Positions 1 through 9,234 of a stretch of DNA of 64,000 bases are shown in pieces. The first letter of the stretch is position 1. Each line of letters starts with the position of its first letter. The stretch covers positions 2,480,001 through 2,544,000 of the forward strand of contig NZ_AP028070.1 of NCBI RefSeq assembly GCF_030297175.1, given 5' to 3'. The translations under genes and the position numbers were made by a program. The DNA is from Marinobacter sp. LA51 (GTDB taxonomy: Bacteria > Pseudomonadota > Gammaproteobacteria > Pseudomonadales > Oleiphilaceae). The notes below the pieces were generated by a model. The model was not told the DNA's origin, made no database searches, and saw only the letters and a program-made list of their open reading frames with translations.

Positions 1-14
1 TAGGCGCTCAAGAG

Positions 15-1151
15 CTAAACATCGCGCCGCAAGTCCGAAGGAATCGGGAACTTAGGCATGCCAGGTTTCTCCCCACGCCCCTTGCGGAACTGCCGGAGCT
101 GGAACACGTAGGCCAGAACCTGGGCGATGGCCATGTAGAGGCCGTCGGGGATCTCGTCGCCGATGTCGGCGTTGTGGTAGGTCGCTCGGGTGAGCGGAGG
201 CGTGCGCAGCACTTCCACCTTGTGCTCGCGGGCGATTTCCATGATCTTGAAGGCCACCTCGTCGGCCCCCTTGGCCACCACTATCGGCGCCGCCATGGAT
301 TTCTGATCGTACTTCAGTGCCACCGCATAGTGAGTCGGGTTGGTGATCACCACGTCGGCAGTCGGTACGTCCTGCATCATGCGACGCTGGGCCATCTCGC
401 GCTGGAGCTGCCGGATCTTGCCTTTGACTTCCGGCTTGCCCTCGGTGTCCTTGTACTCGTCCTTCACCTCCTGCTTGGTCATTCGCAGTTTTTTCTGGTG
501 ATCGTAAATCTGGAACGGTACGTCGATCAGCGCAATGATGATGGTGGCGCAGGACAACAGGAAGAAACTCCAGCCCAGCGTCCACAAAACGTGCTCCATG
601 GCCGGAACAGCCGGCTCCTCGGCGATGCTGAGCAGGTCTTCAGTTCTGAGGTTCAGGATGAGAACGGCCACCGACATCACCAAACCGACTTTGGCGATGG
701 CCTTTACCAACTCGATCAACGAGCGGGCGGAGAACATGCGGCCCAGGCCCTTGATGGGGTTCATACGGTTCAGCTTGGGCGCAATCGCTTTGCCGCTAAA
801 CAGCAGGCCGCCAATGCCGATGGAGCCGAAGATTGCGGCAATCAGCAAGACCACGAGAATCGGAGATAACGCCCAGGCGGCCTCTTTCGCGGAGGCAATG
901 AGCTGAACACTCATGTGACGGGTATCGAAGATCGCCGAGCGCTCCAGCACAAAACTGTCGCGCATGATGCCTTCCAGGCTGGCACCCAAGCTGGAGCCGA
1001 ACATCAGCAGGCCGCCAGCGCCCGCCATCAGCACAGCCATGGTGGCCAGCTCACGGGAACGGGCGGTCTGGCCCTCGTCCTTGGCTTTTTCAAGCCTTCG
1101 GGGCGTGGCCTCTTCCGTTTTTTCCTGACTGTTGTCGTTCTCTTCGGCCAT
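15..1151 (-). CDS. flhB: Flagellar export switch protein FlhB
   Basis: FlhB is the inner-membrane component of the flagellar type III export apparatus that switches substrate class from rod/hook to filament after autocleavage. The 378-residue protein has a charged N-terminus, hydrophobic segments at roughly residues 37-58, 92-118, 145-167 and 186-210, and a soluble C-terminal domain. The autocleavage motif NPTH is intact at residues 271-274, so cleavage between Asn and Pro is expected. Length is normal for the family. It is the last gene in the window of the fliLMNOPQR-flhB run, 36 bases after fliR. flhA would be expected beyond the left edge, but that is outside what can be seen. Confidence 0.97.
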   Translation of the reverse strand: MAEENDNSQEKTEEATPRRLEKAKDEGQTARSRELATMAVLMAGAGGLLMFGSSLGASLEGIMRDSFVLERSAIFDTRHMSVQLIASAKEAAWALSPILVVLLIAAIFGSIGIGGLLFSGKAIAPKLNRMNPIKGLGRMFSARSLIELVKAIAKVGLVMSVAVLILNLRTEDLLSIAEEPAVPAMEHVLWTLGWSFFLLSCATIIIALIDVPFQIYDHQKKLRMTKQEVKDEYKDTEGKPEVKGKIRQLQREMAQRRMMQDVPTADVVITNPTHYAVALKYDQKSMAAPIVVAKGADEVAFKIMEIAREHKVEVLRTPPLTRATYHNADIGDEIPDGLYMAIAQVLAYVFQLRQFRKGRGEKPGMPKFPIPSDLRRDV

Positions 1152-1187
1152 GGTTCAGCGTCTTCGGAAGCTAAAGGAGAAAGGCCT

Positions 1188-1973
1188 TTACGGCCGTCCC
1201 TGCAACTGCCTCATGAATTCAAAGGTCTCCCGCGTGTACTGATCAAAGTGCGGCAGAAAGTTGGCGTGCAGTACCCAGATGGAAAATAATCCAAAAATCA
1301 GGCCAATCGGGAAACCCAGGGCGAAGATGTTCATTTGGGGCGCCGCACGGGTCATCACGCCAAATGAGATGCTTACGATAAGCACCGCAGTGACTGCCGG
1401 CAGTGCCAGCAGCATGGCGGAGGCAAACATCCAGCTGATGCGATGGGCCAGATCCCAGACGCCTCCCTGCCCCAGGCCTTCCAGGCCGATGGGTAAGGTC
1501 CGGAAACTTTCAATGAATACCTCGAAGACGGCCAGATGACCGTTCATGGCCAGGAACAGCAACGTGATAGTGATGGTGTAAATCTGCGACAGCACCGGGA
1601 CATTAACGCCGTTGGCCGGGTCCACCATGGACGCGAACCCCAGACCCATCTGCATGGCGATCATCTGGCCGGCGACGACAAATAACTGCCACAGGGCCGT
1701 TAAGGCGAAGCCCAGGCCGACACCGATCAGGATCTGCTGCAGCGTGATCACCACAGCATCGGCACTGAGCGCTTCAACTTGTGGGACTGGCGGAATGAGC
1801 GGAACAATCAGGATGGTCATCAGCAGCGCCAGGCCCAGACGAACCCGGGCCGGCACCAGCTGGGTGCCGAAGATGGGGATCACCATCAGGAAACTGGCCA
1901 GCCGGAACAGCGGCCACAGGTGCTGGCCTACCCACTGCCCCAGCAGATCCGCACTGAATTCCGCTGGTATCAT
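1188..1973 (-). CDS. fliR: Flagellar export apparatus protein FliR
   Basis: FliR joins FliP and FliQ in the export-gate complex in the inner membrane at the centre of the MS ring. The 261-residue protein is largely hydrophobic with about six membrane segments and carries the family's conserved QMGLGFASMVDP-type stretch in the middle. It starts three bases after fliQ ends, so the two are translationally close, and it is followed by flhB. Size and order match the standard fliP-fliQ-fliR-flhB block. Confidence 0.96.
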   Translation of the reverse strand: MIPAEFSADLLGQWVGQHLWPLFRLASFLMVIPIFGTQLVPARVRLGLALLMTILIVPLIPPVPQVEALSADAVVITLQQILIGVGLGFALTALWQLFVVAGQMIAMQMGLGFASMVDPANGVNVPVLSQIYTITITLLFLAMNGHLAVFEVFIESFRTLPIGLEGLGQGGVWDLAHRISWMFASAMLLALPAVTAVLIVSISFGVMTRAAPQMNIFALGFPIGLIFGLFSIWVLHANFLPHFDQYTRETFEFMRQLQGRP

Positions 1974-1976
1974 CCG

Positions 1977-2246
1977 TCAGCCAATCAGGTAGGGAATGCT
2001 GGATATCAGCCGGTTGGCGTGGTCCAGCAACTGGGTCAGCATCCAGGGACCCATGACAATGATAACGATCAGCGTCACCAGCAGCCGCGGCAGGAAACTG
2101 AGGGTCTGCTCGTTGATCTGGGTTGCGGCCTGGAAGGTACTCACCACCAGACCGATCAGCAAACCCGGCACGATAATGACCGACGCCAGCAGCACGATCA
2201 TCCACAGCGCCTCACGAAGAATATCGATAACGGTTTCCGGAGTCAT
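1977..2246 (-). CDS. fliQ: Flagellar export apparatus protein FliQ
   Basis: FliQ is a small two-helix inner-membrane protein of the flagellar export gate. The 89-residue product begins MTPETVIDILREALW, as FliQ proteins usually do, and has two hydrophobic helices (about residues 15-38 and 51-75). It lies 8 bases after fliP and 3 bases before fliR, in the expected order. Nothing unusual is visible. Confidence 0.96.
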   Translation of the reverse strand: MTPETVIDILREALWMIVLLASVIIVPGLLIGLVVSTFQAATQINEQTLSFLPRLLVTLIVIIVMGPWMLTQLLDHANRLISSIPYLIG

Positions 2247-2254
2247 TGCGCCCC

Positions 2255-3031
2255 CTATATTCCGTAACTGGCGGCCAGCGTGCCCATGATCAGGGCCCAG
2301 CCATCCACCAGCACAAACAACATGATCTTGAACGGCAGCGAGATGATGATCGGTGACAGCATCATCATACCCATGGCCATCAGGACACTGGCGACCACCA
2401 TGTCGATGATCAGGAACGGGATAAACAGGATAAACCCGATCTGGAACGCGGTCTTCAGCTCACTGGTGACGAAAGCCGGCATCAATACCCAGAACGATAC
2501 GTCGTCGGGGGTCTGATACTGCACATCGGCCATCCGCATGAACAGCGCCAGATCGCTTTCCCGGGTCTGCTCCAGCATGAACTTCTTAAACGGGACGCTC
2601 GCCAGTTCCACCGCCTCCAGGGAGGTTACCTCTTCCTGCAGGTAGGGTTGCAAGCCGACGCGGTTGGCCTCTTCCAGTACCGGCTTCATGATGAAGATAC
2701 TCAGGAACAGCGCCAGCCCGAGCAGAATCTGGTTGGACGGCGTTGCCTGCAGGCCAAGGGCCTGGCGCAGAATGGCGAACACCACGATGATCCGGGTGAA
2801 AGACGTCATCATCATCAGCATCGCCGGCAGAAAGGTCAGCGCCGTCATCAGCGCCAGAATCTGCAGCGTTACCGAGTATTCCTGAACGCCCTCACCTTCA
2901 CCAGGCTCAACCGTAAAGGCCGGAATGCCGGGAATACCGCCGGATTCCTGGGCCATGGACAAAGGCGCCCAGATAACGCCGAGCAAAAGCACCAGTACCG
3001 GAGCAAACCGTTTGAGAAGCAAAGCAGGCAT
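2255..3031 (-). CDS. fliP: Flagellar export apparatus protein FliP
   Basis: FliP forms the core of the export gate together with FliQ and FliR. I place the start at 3031 (MPALLLKRF), giving 258 residues, a normal length, with a cleavable signal peptide ending near AQE. An upstream in-frame start at 3073 would add 14 polar residues ahead of the signal peptide and overlap fliO, so it is less likely. The conserved FliP core ([19 protein letters not shown]) and the C-terminal membrane helices are present. The gene sits between fliO and fliQ. Confidence 0.96.
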   Translation of the reverse strand: MPALLLKRFAPVLVLLLGVIWAPLSMAQESGGIPGIPAFTVEPGEGEGVQEYSVTLQILALMTALTFLPAMLMMMTSFTRIIVVFAILRQALGLQATPSNQILLGLALFLSIFIMKPVLEEANRVGLQPYLQEEVTSLEAVELASVPFKKFMLEQTRESDLALFMRMADVQYQTPDDVSFWVLMPAFVTSELKTAFQIGFILFIPFLIIDMVVASVLMAMGMMMLSPIIISLPFKIMLFVLVDGWALIMGTLAASYGI

Positions 3032-3035
3032 GGAG

Positions 3036-3482
3036 TCAGTCTTTCCTTGCGGGCGAAGTCCAGGATTTACCAATCATGCCCTGAAGCCGGCGAGCGAACT
3101 CACCGGAAGGCGGATTGCTGGCATCAACCACCGGCTCATCAAACACATGCAGCGTGCGAATGGCAGACGGTGTGATGCCCAACAGGATCTGCTGGCCACC
3201 CACTTCTATCAGCGCCAGGCGCTCGCGGGCGCCGAGGGCCATGACCGACACCACCTTGATGGCGTTGTTGTTCATCCCGGTCATGCCATTCATGCGACGG
3301 ATAATCCAGGCACAGCCGTAGATGAGCGCAATGACGGCGATGAGGCCAAGGCCCAGGCTCACCATCGTACCCATGGTATCCGGGGCGCGGGTCGGCAGTT
3401 CCTGGGCTGCTTTTCCGGCCTCCTCTGCCCAAAGCGGACTCGCAAGCGCGAGCGCAGTCAGACCGAACAGCTTCGACCACAT
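3036..3482 (-). CDS. fliO: Flagellar biosynthesis protein FliO
   Basis: FliO is a poorly conserved membrane chaperone for assembly of the FliP ring. The 148-residue product has an N-terminal signal-like helix, a second membrane helix at about residues 39-64, and a cytoplasmic domain with the family's typical [19 protein letters not shown] strand pattern. It starts one base after fliN ends and is followed immediately by fliP. Identification rests on this domain and on its position between fliN and fliP. Confidence 0.92.
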   Translation of the reverse strand: MWSKLFGLTALALASPLWAEEAGKAAQELPTRAPDTMGTMVSLGLGLIAVIALIYGCAWIIRRMNGMTGMNNNAIKVVSVMALGARERLALIEVGGQQILLGITPSAIRTLHVFDEPVVDASNPPSGEFARRLQGMIGKSWTSPARKD

Positions 3483-3483
3483 G

Positions 3484-3972
3484 TTATTTCTGCAACCGCT
3501 TGATGCGCTCGCCCGGACTGATGACGTCAGTCAGGCGAATACCGAATTTTTCGTTCACCATGACCACTTCACCGTGGGCAATCAGGGTACCGTTCACCAG
3601 CACGTCCAGCGGTTCGCCCGCCAGCCGGTCCAGCTCAATCACCGAGCCCTGGTTGAGTTGCAGCAGGTTGCGGATCGGAATCTGGGTGTTGCCGACTTCC
3701 ATGGAAATGGTCACCGGAATGTCCAGAATCACGTCCATGTCCGGGGCCGGTCCAGTGCCCTGGGACGGCTGGCTCACGTGATCAAACTCCTCCATCGGCG
3801 CGGCCTGCACATCGTCGTCCTTTCCGGTTTCGCCAGCTTCGGCCATGGCCGCCGCCCACTCGTCCTCGCCAGAATCGGCGTCGTCACCGGACTCTTCCAT
3901 GGCCGCTTCCCACTCCGCGGCCAGCTTTTCGTCTTCGCTGAGCTGCTGCTCGCCTTTGCTGTCGTCAGCCAT
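3484..3972 (-). CDS. fliN: Flagellar motor switch protein FliN
   Basis: FliN is part of the cytoplasmic C-ring that sets rotation direction and docks the export ATPase complex. The 162-residue protein has a long acidic, low-complexity N-terminal region (about residues 1-80, rich in Glu, Asp and Ala). A compact SpoA/FliN C-terminal domain follows (about 85-160), with the characteristic VTISMEVGNTQIPIRNLLQL and GTLIAHGEVVMVNEKFGIR segments. Its start overlaps the end of fliM by 8 bases, suggesting translational coupling. Confidence 0.96.
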   Translation of the reverse strand: MADDSKGEQQLSEDEKLAAEWEAAMEESGDDADSGEDEWAAAMAEAGETGKDDDVQAAPMEEFDHVSQPSQGTGPAPDMDVILDIPVTISMEVGNTQIPIRNLLQLNQGSVIELDRLAGEPLDVLVNGTLIAHGEVVMVNEKFGIRLTDVISPGERIKRLQK

Positions 3973-4963
3973 TGCGTCCCACCTTCAGTTGTTTCTTGAC
4001 CTTGGGCAGCGATGCCCTCTCTTGAATTCGAAGGGCCAGCTTGCCATCCCTCGTGCCCATAGTGGCCTTGTAAATCGGAATACCGTTCGCGGTCACCGTC
4101 AGATGGTCGGGGATCTCCACCGGGATGATGTCGCCCGCCTTCATCTTGGCAATGTCCCGCAGTGAAATCCGGCGCCGGCACACGGTGGTGTTCACCGGCA
4201 CGTTTACCTCCTGGATGTCTTCCTGCAGGGCATTAACCCAACGTTCGTCCACGTCGTCGATGTCGCTTTGCACACCGGCATCCAGCACATCACGAATGGG
4301 CTCGATCATGGAATATGGCAGCGCGAAATGCAGCTCACCACCGCCACCGTCCAATTCGATGTGGAAGGTGCTGACCACCACCACTTCACTGGGGCTGACG
4401 ATGTTGGCCATAGCCGGATTCACTTCGGAACTGAGGTACTCAAAATCGACTTTAAGGACCGCCTGCCAGGCCTCTTTCATGTCGGTGAAAACCTGATCCA
4501 GCACCATCTGCACAATTCGGGTTTCGGTCGGAGTAAATTCCCGGCCTTCGATCTTGGCGTGCCGGCCTTCACCACCAAAGAAGTTGTCGACCAGCTTGAA
4601 CACCAGTTTGGCGTCGAGTACGAACAGCCCAGCGCCACGCAGCGGACGAACCTTGACCAGGTTGAGACTGGTGGGCACGTACAGGGTATGGATGTACTCA
4701 CCGAACTTCATGATCTGCACGCCACCGGTGGAGACATCGGCGTTGCGGCGCATGAGATTAAACAGGCTGATCCGGGTATAACGGGCGAAACGCTCGTTGA
4801 TCATCTCCAGTGTCGGCATCCGGCCACGGACGATGCGATCCTGGCTGGCAAGGTCGTAGGACTTTACGCCGGTTTCGTCGGCCTCTTCATAGGTATCGAT
4901 ATCCCCATCGTCCACACCATGGAGAAGGGCATCGATTTCATCCTGTGACAACAAGTCCTGCAT
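3965..4963 (-). CDS. fliM: Flagellar motor switch protein FliM
   Basis: FliM binds phosphorylated CheY and FliG in the C-ring. The 332-residue protein starts with the CheY-binding peptide region (LLSQDEIDALLHGV, residues 4-17), followed by the CheC-like middle domain and a C-terminal SpoA domain (about 250-325). Length is typical. It follows fliL by about 40 bases and overlaps fliN, as in the usual fliLMN order. Confidence 0.97.
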   Translation of the reverse strand: MQDLLSQDEIDALLHGVDDGDIDTYEEADETGVKSYDLASQDRIVRGRMPTLEMINERFARYTRISLFNLMRRNADVSTGGVQIMKFGEYIHTLYVPTSLNLVKVRPLRGAGLFVLDAKLVFKLVDNFFGGEGRHAKIEGREFTPTETRIVQMVLDQVFTDMKEAWQAVLKVDFEYLSSEVNPAMANIVSPSEVVVVSTFHIELDGGGGELHFALPYSMIEPIRDVLDAGVQSDIDDVDERWVNALQEDIQEVNVPVNTTVCRRRISLRDIAKMKAGDIIPVEIPDHLTVTANGIPIYKATMGTRDGKLALRIQERASLPKVKKQLKVGRNG

Positions 4964-5003
4964 ACGTAGTCCTGCCCCTGAAATGCCTTACCCGCTTGGG
5001 GTC

Positions 5004-5519
5004 CTATTGCACCACAAAATTTCTGAACAATACCCGCTCGATAGCAGGCTCGCCTTCCTGTTCCAGCACCTGGTTAACCGTTGTCGACATCCGCTCGGCC
5101 AGGCCCTGACGCCCTTCCGGCGTCTGTAAATCCTCAAACTTACTGCTGCCCAGAACCGTCACCAGCTGGCTCCGGATCAACGGCATGTGCAATTCCGCTG
5201 CGGCCAGGGCCTGCGGGTCCGTTGCCTCAAGGGCCAGGTAAACCTGTGCATATCGCTGGCGGCCCCCGCCGGTCTGCACTGTGGTCACCACCGCCTTGTT
5301 CAGCTCAACGTAAGTGCTGGGCACGAAGGTCTCTTCCACTGCCTCTTCGGTGGCCTCGCCCTCGTCGCTGGACGTGCCCGGCAGACTGCCGCCGAGGAAC
5401 CAGAGCGTGCCCACGATCGACAGCGCAATAGCCAGGACAACAATGATCACCAGCATGATGATCATTTTCAGTTTGCCTTTCTGGGCCGGTTCCGCTGCAG
5501 GTTCGTTATTTTCAGCCAT
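5004..5519 (-). CDS. fliL: Flagellar basal body protein FliL
   Basis: FliL is a single-pass inner-membrane protein that surrounds or stabilises the stators. The 171-residue product has a short cytoplasmic N-terminus, a membrane helix at about residues 18-40, an acidic linker and a periplasmic FliL domain ending in VLFRNFVVQ, a typical C-terminus. It is the first gene of the fliLMNOPQR-flhB unit and has a sigma-54-type element 63 bases or more upstream. Confidence 0.95.
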   Translation of the reverse strand: MAENNEPAAEPAQKGKLKMIIMLVIIVVLAIALSIVGTLWFLGGSLPGTSSDEGEATEEAVEETFVPSTYVELNKAVVTTVQTGGGRQRYAQVYLALEATDPQALAAAELHMPLIRSQLVTVLGSSKFEDLQTPEGRQGLAERMSTTVNQVLEQEGEPAIERVLFRNFVVQ

Positions 5520-5581
5520 AGTCTTCGCTTTGCCAGAAATTCGTCAGACGGAGGGTTTTTCCGCGACTTTTATGAATCCGA

Positions 5582-5597
5582 TGCAAAGGGTGGGCCA
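5582..5597 (-). promoter_or_regulatory. Sigma-54-type promoter upstream of fliL
   Basis: Read on the minus strand the sequence is TGGCCCACCCTTTGCA. The GG (-24) and GC (-12) dinucleotides have the exact 10-base separation required by RpoN holoenzyme. Transcription would begin around 5570, leaving a short leader before fliL at 5519. It fits activation by FleQ or FleR, which is inference from the pathway. Confidence 0.75.
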
Positions 5598-5608
5598 GAA
5601 AACCCACT

Positions 5609-5647
5609 CCTCCCGTTAAGAACAGCAGTTTAGCGTTGCACGGGAGG
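5609..5647 (-). terminator. Inverted repeat between fliK and fliL, possible weak terminator
   Basis: Arms of 8 bases (CCTCCCGT at 5609-5616 and its complement at 5640-5647) flank a 23-base loop downstream of fliK. There is no proper U tract on the minus strand, so this may be only an RNA hairpin. It lies just upstream of the fliL promoter. Confidence 0.3.
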
Positions 5648-5725
5648 ATGGGCAAAATAGATTGGAGAGAATTCTTAAAAGAAGGAACCACTTACAGATC
5701 AGGACGGAAAGCGCCCCCTTCGCCA

Positions 5726-6988
5726 TCAGGCGAAGACGTCGACTTCGCCCTTCCAGCTCAGATCCAGACTACCGGCTTGAATGTCGGCTTCATCGGCGTC
5801 AGACAATAGGGAATCACCCGAGTGGCCACCCTTGCCACTGCCCTGCTCCTCGCCCGATGACTGTTCACCACTGCGCTGCTGAGGCGAATCGGAAACATCG
5901 AACCGAGCCAGGTTCAGACCCTGCTCACCCAGCATGTCGCGGAGTCGATGGGATTGCTGTTCCAGCTGCTCCCGGACAATTGGGTTGGCTGAGTGCACGG
6001 TGATGTTGGCCTGCTCGTTCTGCACCCGCACTTTCACCTCCATCGGCCCCAGGTCCGCCGGTGTCAGGTGGATTTCCGCCACCGACATATTTCTGGCGGT
6101 CAACCAGCTGAGCTTACCCACCAGTTTGTCACCCCAGTCGGCTTGGCCAACTGGCGTGTCGATGGAGGTGGCGTAGCTTTTCAATGGCACGGCAGCCTCC
6201 GCCGGAACCTTAACTGCAGCAGCATTCGCAACCTGCTGACCAGCTACTTCCAGACTGGACTGAAAACGGCCAGAGGCAATCAGACTGGCAGGGTCAGCCG
6301 GCCGACTGGTTTCGGAGCCAACGGTAGCAGCCAACGCCTCGGTCAGCTGCAACCCAGCGGTCAATCCGGGCGAACTCTGCCCCACCTGACCGATCTGCCC
6401 CGGTTTGACACCCGAACCCGCGTTCAGGGCACCGGCGACCGGCATCAGTGTGGGCAGCGGCCCCGTGGTACCACTCACCTCAGCGGCCTTGCCGCTGACG
6501 GCCATGCCCGCCATTCCTGACGCCGGGGTCAGCAGGGCCTGGAGTTCGGCAAACGTAGGGGGAACAACAGTTTCTTCCAGGCCTTCAAGGGCCTCACCCG
6601 CAGCGTTACCGGATCCTTCACTGACCTCAACCTTACCGGTGGAGCCAGCAGCAGATTCGTCCGGAGCGCTGTTATCGGCGCTGGCTTTGTCGGCATTGTC
6701 TGCTGTTTTGCTATCGCCCGCGGCCTGCTGTCCCGCCGGCTCCGAAGATCGATCATTGTCGGCCTTACGGGCATCGTTTGTAGCCTGCTCCGACCGCCGA
6801 TCGGATTCCTGCCGGTCCAGGCGCTTTTGCTCCGCGCGAGATACCGATTCGTAACGGCTTTCGCCATCCGGCTCCCTGGCGGAACCGGACTTCGCGGGGT
6901 TAACGTCAGTTTTCATCCCTGGTGCGGGAGTCTGGGGGAGAACCATCTGGGCCATGGCAACCTCTTGCCGCTTTCGTCTCTGGGACAC
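5726..6988 (-). CDS. fliK: Flagellar hook-length control protein FliK
   Basis: FliK is a secreted molecular ruler that also triggers the FlhB substrate switch. The 420-residue protein has a long low-complexity N-terminal part rich in Ala, Ser, Asp and Gly. The conserved C-terminal Flg_hook domain (about residues 280-370) shows LTPADLGPMEVKVRVQNEQA and the HRLRDMLGEQGLNLARFDV segment. The tail is acidic and Gly/Ser-rich. fliK lies between the Hpt gene and fliL and appears to have its own sigma-54-type promoter, so it need not be co-transcribed with either neighbour. Confidence 0.93.
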   Translation of the reverse strand: MSQRRKRQEVAMAQMVLPQTPAPGMKTDVNPAKSGSAREPDGESRYESVSRAEQKRLDRQESDRRSEQATNDARKADNDRSSEPAGQQAAGDSKTADNADKASADNSAPDESAAGSTGKVEVSEGSGNAAGEALEGLEETVVPPTFAELQALLTPASGMAGMAVSGKAAEVSGTTGPLPTLMPVAGALNAGSGVKPGQIGQVGQSSPGLTAGLQLTEALAATVGSETSRPADPASLIASGRFQSSLEVAGQQVANAAAVKVPAEAAVPLKSYATSIDTPVGQADWGDKLVGKLSWLTARNMSVAEIHLTPADLGPMEVKVRVQNEQANITVHSANPIVREQLEQQSHRLRDMLGEQGLNLARFDVSDSPQQRSGEQSSGEEQGSGKGGHSGDSLLSDADEADIQAGSLDLSWKGEVDVFA

Positions 6989-7037
6989 CCAAATCTTGCC
7001 GGCTTAGAGCTAGCTTGGGGGCCGTTTCCTTGAGATC

Positions 7038-7053
7038 TGCAAAAGCGATGCCA
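7038..7053 (-). promoter_or_regulatory. Sigma-54-type promoter upstream of fliK
   Basis: The minus-strand sequence is TGGCATCGCTTTTGCA, with GG and GC elements 10 bases apart, 50 bases upstream of the fliK start. It matches the RpoN consensus well, including the TTTTGCA -12 element. It lies just downstream of the Hpt gene (stop near 7070). Confidence 0.75.
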
Positions 7054-7069
7054 AACAAACAATCGCTTC

Positions 7070-7417
7070 TCAGCGAACCATGAACTCCTCGATCAGTTCG
7101 GTCACTTTGCGAAATTCCGCCTCAATGGTCTCAATGATGGCGGGCACGTCCGCCAGCTGCCGCTCTTTACCGGCGCTTTCGGCTGCCCGGCACAGCTCGC
7201 CCAATTGTGGCGCGCCAATGTTGATGCAGCTGCCTTTGAAGCTGTGGGCGGTGTGCGCCAATGCCTCGGCATCCTGCTCACTGACCGCCTGTTTCAGGCT
7301 GGCGATTCGCTCACGGGAATCGTACAAGAATGTGCGCATCAACACGTCGAATTCATCTTCCATGACATCCTGAAGCTCAGCCAGTGCCTCGTCGTCAAGG
7401 TGCGGTTTTTCAGTCAT
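7070..7417 (-). CDS. Hpt-domain phosphotransfer protein
   Basis: A 115-residue single-domain histidine phosphotransfer protein. The phosphorylatable histidine is H58 in the motif AHSFKGS, which is intact, and the protein is the right size for a four-helix Hpt domain. It is the last gene of the run that begins at fliE, 24 bases after the receiver/phosphatase gene. The likely role is to pass phosphate to or from the receiver domain encoded just upstream; that pairing is inferred from adjacency. No kinase gene lies next to it, so its phosphodonor is unknown. Confidence 0.9.
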   Translation of the reverse strand: MTEKPHLDDEALAELQDVMEDEFDVLMRTFLYDSRERIASLKQAVSEQDAEALAHTAHSFKGSCINIGAPQLGELCRAAESAGKERQLADVPAIIETIEAEFRKVTELIEEFMVR

Positions 7418-7441
7418 ACCTACCCCCTGTTCGTAAACCGG

Positions 7442-9208
7442 TCACTGCCGGTGTGATGACGCCGGATTCGATAAGCTTCCGACGACTTCCCAATCAAAAA
7501 TGATTTCAACCTGATTTCCCTGCTGGTGAAACGTGACGGATTCAGCCAGCCGTTTCAATAGCAAAAGACCGCGACCGGCGTAGCGGCCGGCCCTTCCAGG
7601 TCTCAGATCCGCCTCAAGGATGGGATGGTTGTGGAAATCAAAGCCCGAGCCACTGTCCTCACAGACAATGCGCAGCCGACCCCCCGATGGTGTCATGGAG
7701 TGACTGAGACTGAACCGGATAAAATGCCCCTCAACCCGGCTCAACCGGCGGCGACGCTCTTCATAGTATTGGTCAAAACCCTCGGCCGACTGTTTCCAGT
7801 GCGATGGCAGCTCCAACACACCGTGCTCCAGTGCATTGCTGTAGAGCTCCGCCAGCAAGGTGTAGATCTCGCCGCTCTTGCGCCTCAAGCCTGGCACTTC
7901 CATGCAAATGTGCAGCAGCAACGGCAAGGGGCTGAAATCCCCGAGGGTGCGTTCGCGGACTTCGTACTCACAATGCCACTCCATCGGCCCGGGCAGCGGC
8001 GACGGCTCGGTGCGATCCTGTATGATGGAGATGCCAACCTCGTCGACCATCTCGACACTGCACATGGTCAGATCGTCGGTATCGGCGGCGCTCGCGGAAA
8101 AATGCTGTACGGCTTCCAGCACGGCATCAAATGGATGTTGACTCGCCGTCCGTGATTCCAGCGCCCACCGAATGCCTGAGTCCCCAAACAAACGGCCCTC
8201 GGTGTTGCGGGACTCCAGAAAGCCATCGGTCAGCATCAGTAAGCGGTCGCCTGGCCCAGTGGGCAGGTTATCCATGCTGTCGTCAAAGCGGTCTGATGAC
8301 AGAATGCCGAGCGGCAAATGCCGGGAGGGCACAAGCTCAAGGTCGCCGTTGGCCCGCACCAGCCAACCATCAGGCAGACCACCATTCCAAACCTGCAGTT
8401 GGTTGTGCTTGAAATCGGCCTCGATCATGCCGCCGCAGCAGAACATGCCCGGCGGCAGGATCTGTTTGAGCTTTTGATTAAACTCCCGCAGCACATCTGC
8501 CCCCTTGAATCCCTTGGTGACCATGCCATAGAAAATCTCTGCCAAGGGCATGGCACCGATGGCTGCAGGCAGGCCATGACCGGTAAAATCACCGATGAAG
8601 ACCAGCATGCCCCCGGCCGGAAACGGCGCCGCAAACAGGACATCGCCGTTGAACAGGGCCAGCGGTGAGGCGTGGTGACGAATATTGAAGGCGTCCAGGC
8701 AACCGGTGTGGGCCACGTTATCGAAGACCCTTTTCGCGATCTCCTGCTCCTGCAACAACTGCTCGTTACGCTCCCGGGTCAGATCCCGCTGGCTCGACAA
8801 GGCCCGGTGCATCAGCCGCATGCGATTGAAGGCGTTGATCTTGGCCTCAAGGATAACCCGGTTGTAGGGCTTGCTCAGGAAGTCATCGCCGCCGGCATCC
8901 AGACACTTGGCCAGCTCCTCTGCCTCAGACAGCGACGTTAGGAAAATCAGCGGAACCATCCGTTCGCCCGCCAGGATCTTGATTTGCCGGGCCGCCTCCA
9001 TGCCGTCCATCACTGGCATCAGGGCGTCCAGCAACACGATATCGGGATCACAGTCCTGGAACAGCTGAACCGCTTCCTGGCCATTCTTCGCCTCGAAAAC
9101 ACGATGCCCCAACCGGCGCACCAACGCCGTCAAAATAAGACGATCAGTGTCGCTGTCATCGGCAATCAGGATGGTGAGCGGTTTGGGTTCCGCAATGGAT
9201 TCTTCCAC
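7442..9208 (-). CDS. Response regulator with PP2C-type phosphatase and HATPase domains (HsbR-like)
   Basis: Three domains are visible: an N-terminal receiver (phosphoacceptor Asp in IVLLDALMPVMDG, about residue 61), a SpoIIE/PP2C-type serine phosphatase domain (about 185-390, with FIGDFTGHGLPAAIGAMP and LLMLTDGFLESR), and a C-terminal histidine-kinase-like ATPase domain (about 440-575, LLAELYSNALEHGV and EDSGSGFDF). This layout matches HsbR of Pseudomonas, which switches a STAS partner by phosphorylation and dephosphorylation. I prefer the GTG start at 9208, which has GGAG upstream. A TTG at 9238 (10 residues longer) overlaps the preceding stop but has no visible ribosome site. It lies between the STAS and Hpt genes in the flagellar operon. 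Confidence 0.9.
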   Translation of the reverse strand: MEESIAEPKPLTILIADDSDTDRLILTALVRRLGHRVFEAKNGQEAVQLFQDCDPDIVLLDALMPVMDGMEAARQIKILAGERMVPLIFLTSLSEAEELAKCLDAGGDDFLSKPYNRVILEAKINAFNRMRLMHRALSSQRDLTRERNEQLLQEQEIAKRVFDNVAHTGCLDAFNIRHHASPLALFNGDVLFAAPFPAGGMLVFIGDFTGHGLPAAIGAMPLAEIFYGMVTKGFKGADVLREFNQKLKQILPPGMFCCGGMIEADFKHNQLQVWNGGLPDGWLVRANGDLELVPSRHLPLGILSSDRFDDSMDNLPTGPGDRLLMLTDGFLESRNTEGRLFGDSGIRWALESRTASQHPFDAVLEAVQHFSASAADTDDLTMCSVEMVDEVGISIIQDRTEPSPLPGPMEWHCEYEVRERTLGDFSPLPLLLHICMEVPGLRRKSGEIYTLLAELYSNALEHGVLELPSHWKQSAEGFDQYYEERRRRLSRVEGHFIRFSLSHSMTPSGGRLRIVCEDSGSGFDFHNHPILEADLRPGRAGRYAGRGLLLLKRLAESVTFHQQGNQVEIIFDWEVVGSLSNPASSHRQ

Positions 9209-9234
9209 GAGGGGCTCCGGGCAGTGCGCATGAT

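Noticed and set aside
174..869. Plus-strand frame of 231 residues opposite flhB
   Set aside because: His- and Gly-rich shadow of the flhB reading frame, no start context and no conserved domain.
5609..5647. Strong terminator for fliK
   Set aside because: The arms are only 8 bases with a 23-base loop and no U tract. I list it only as a weak inverted repeat.
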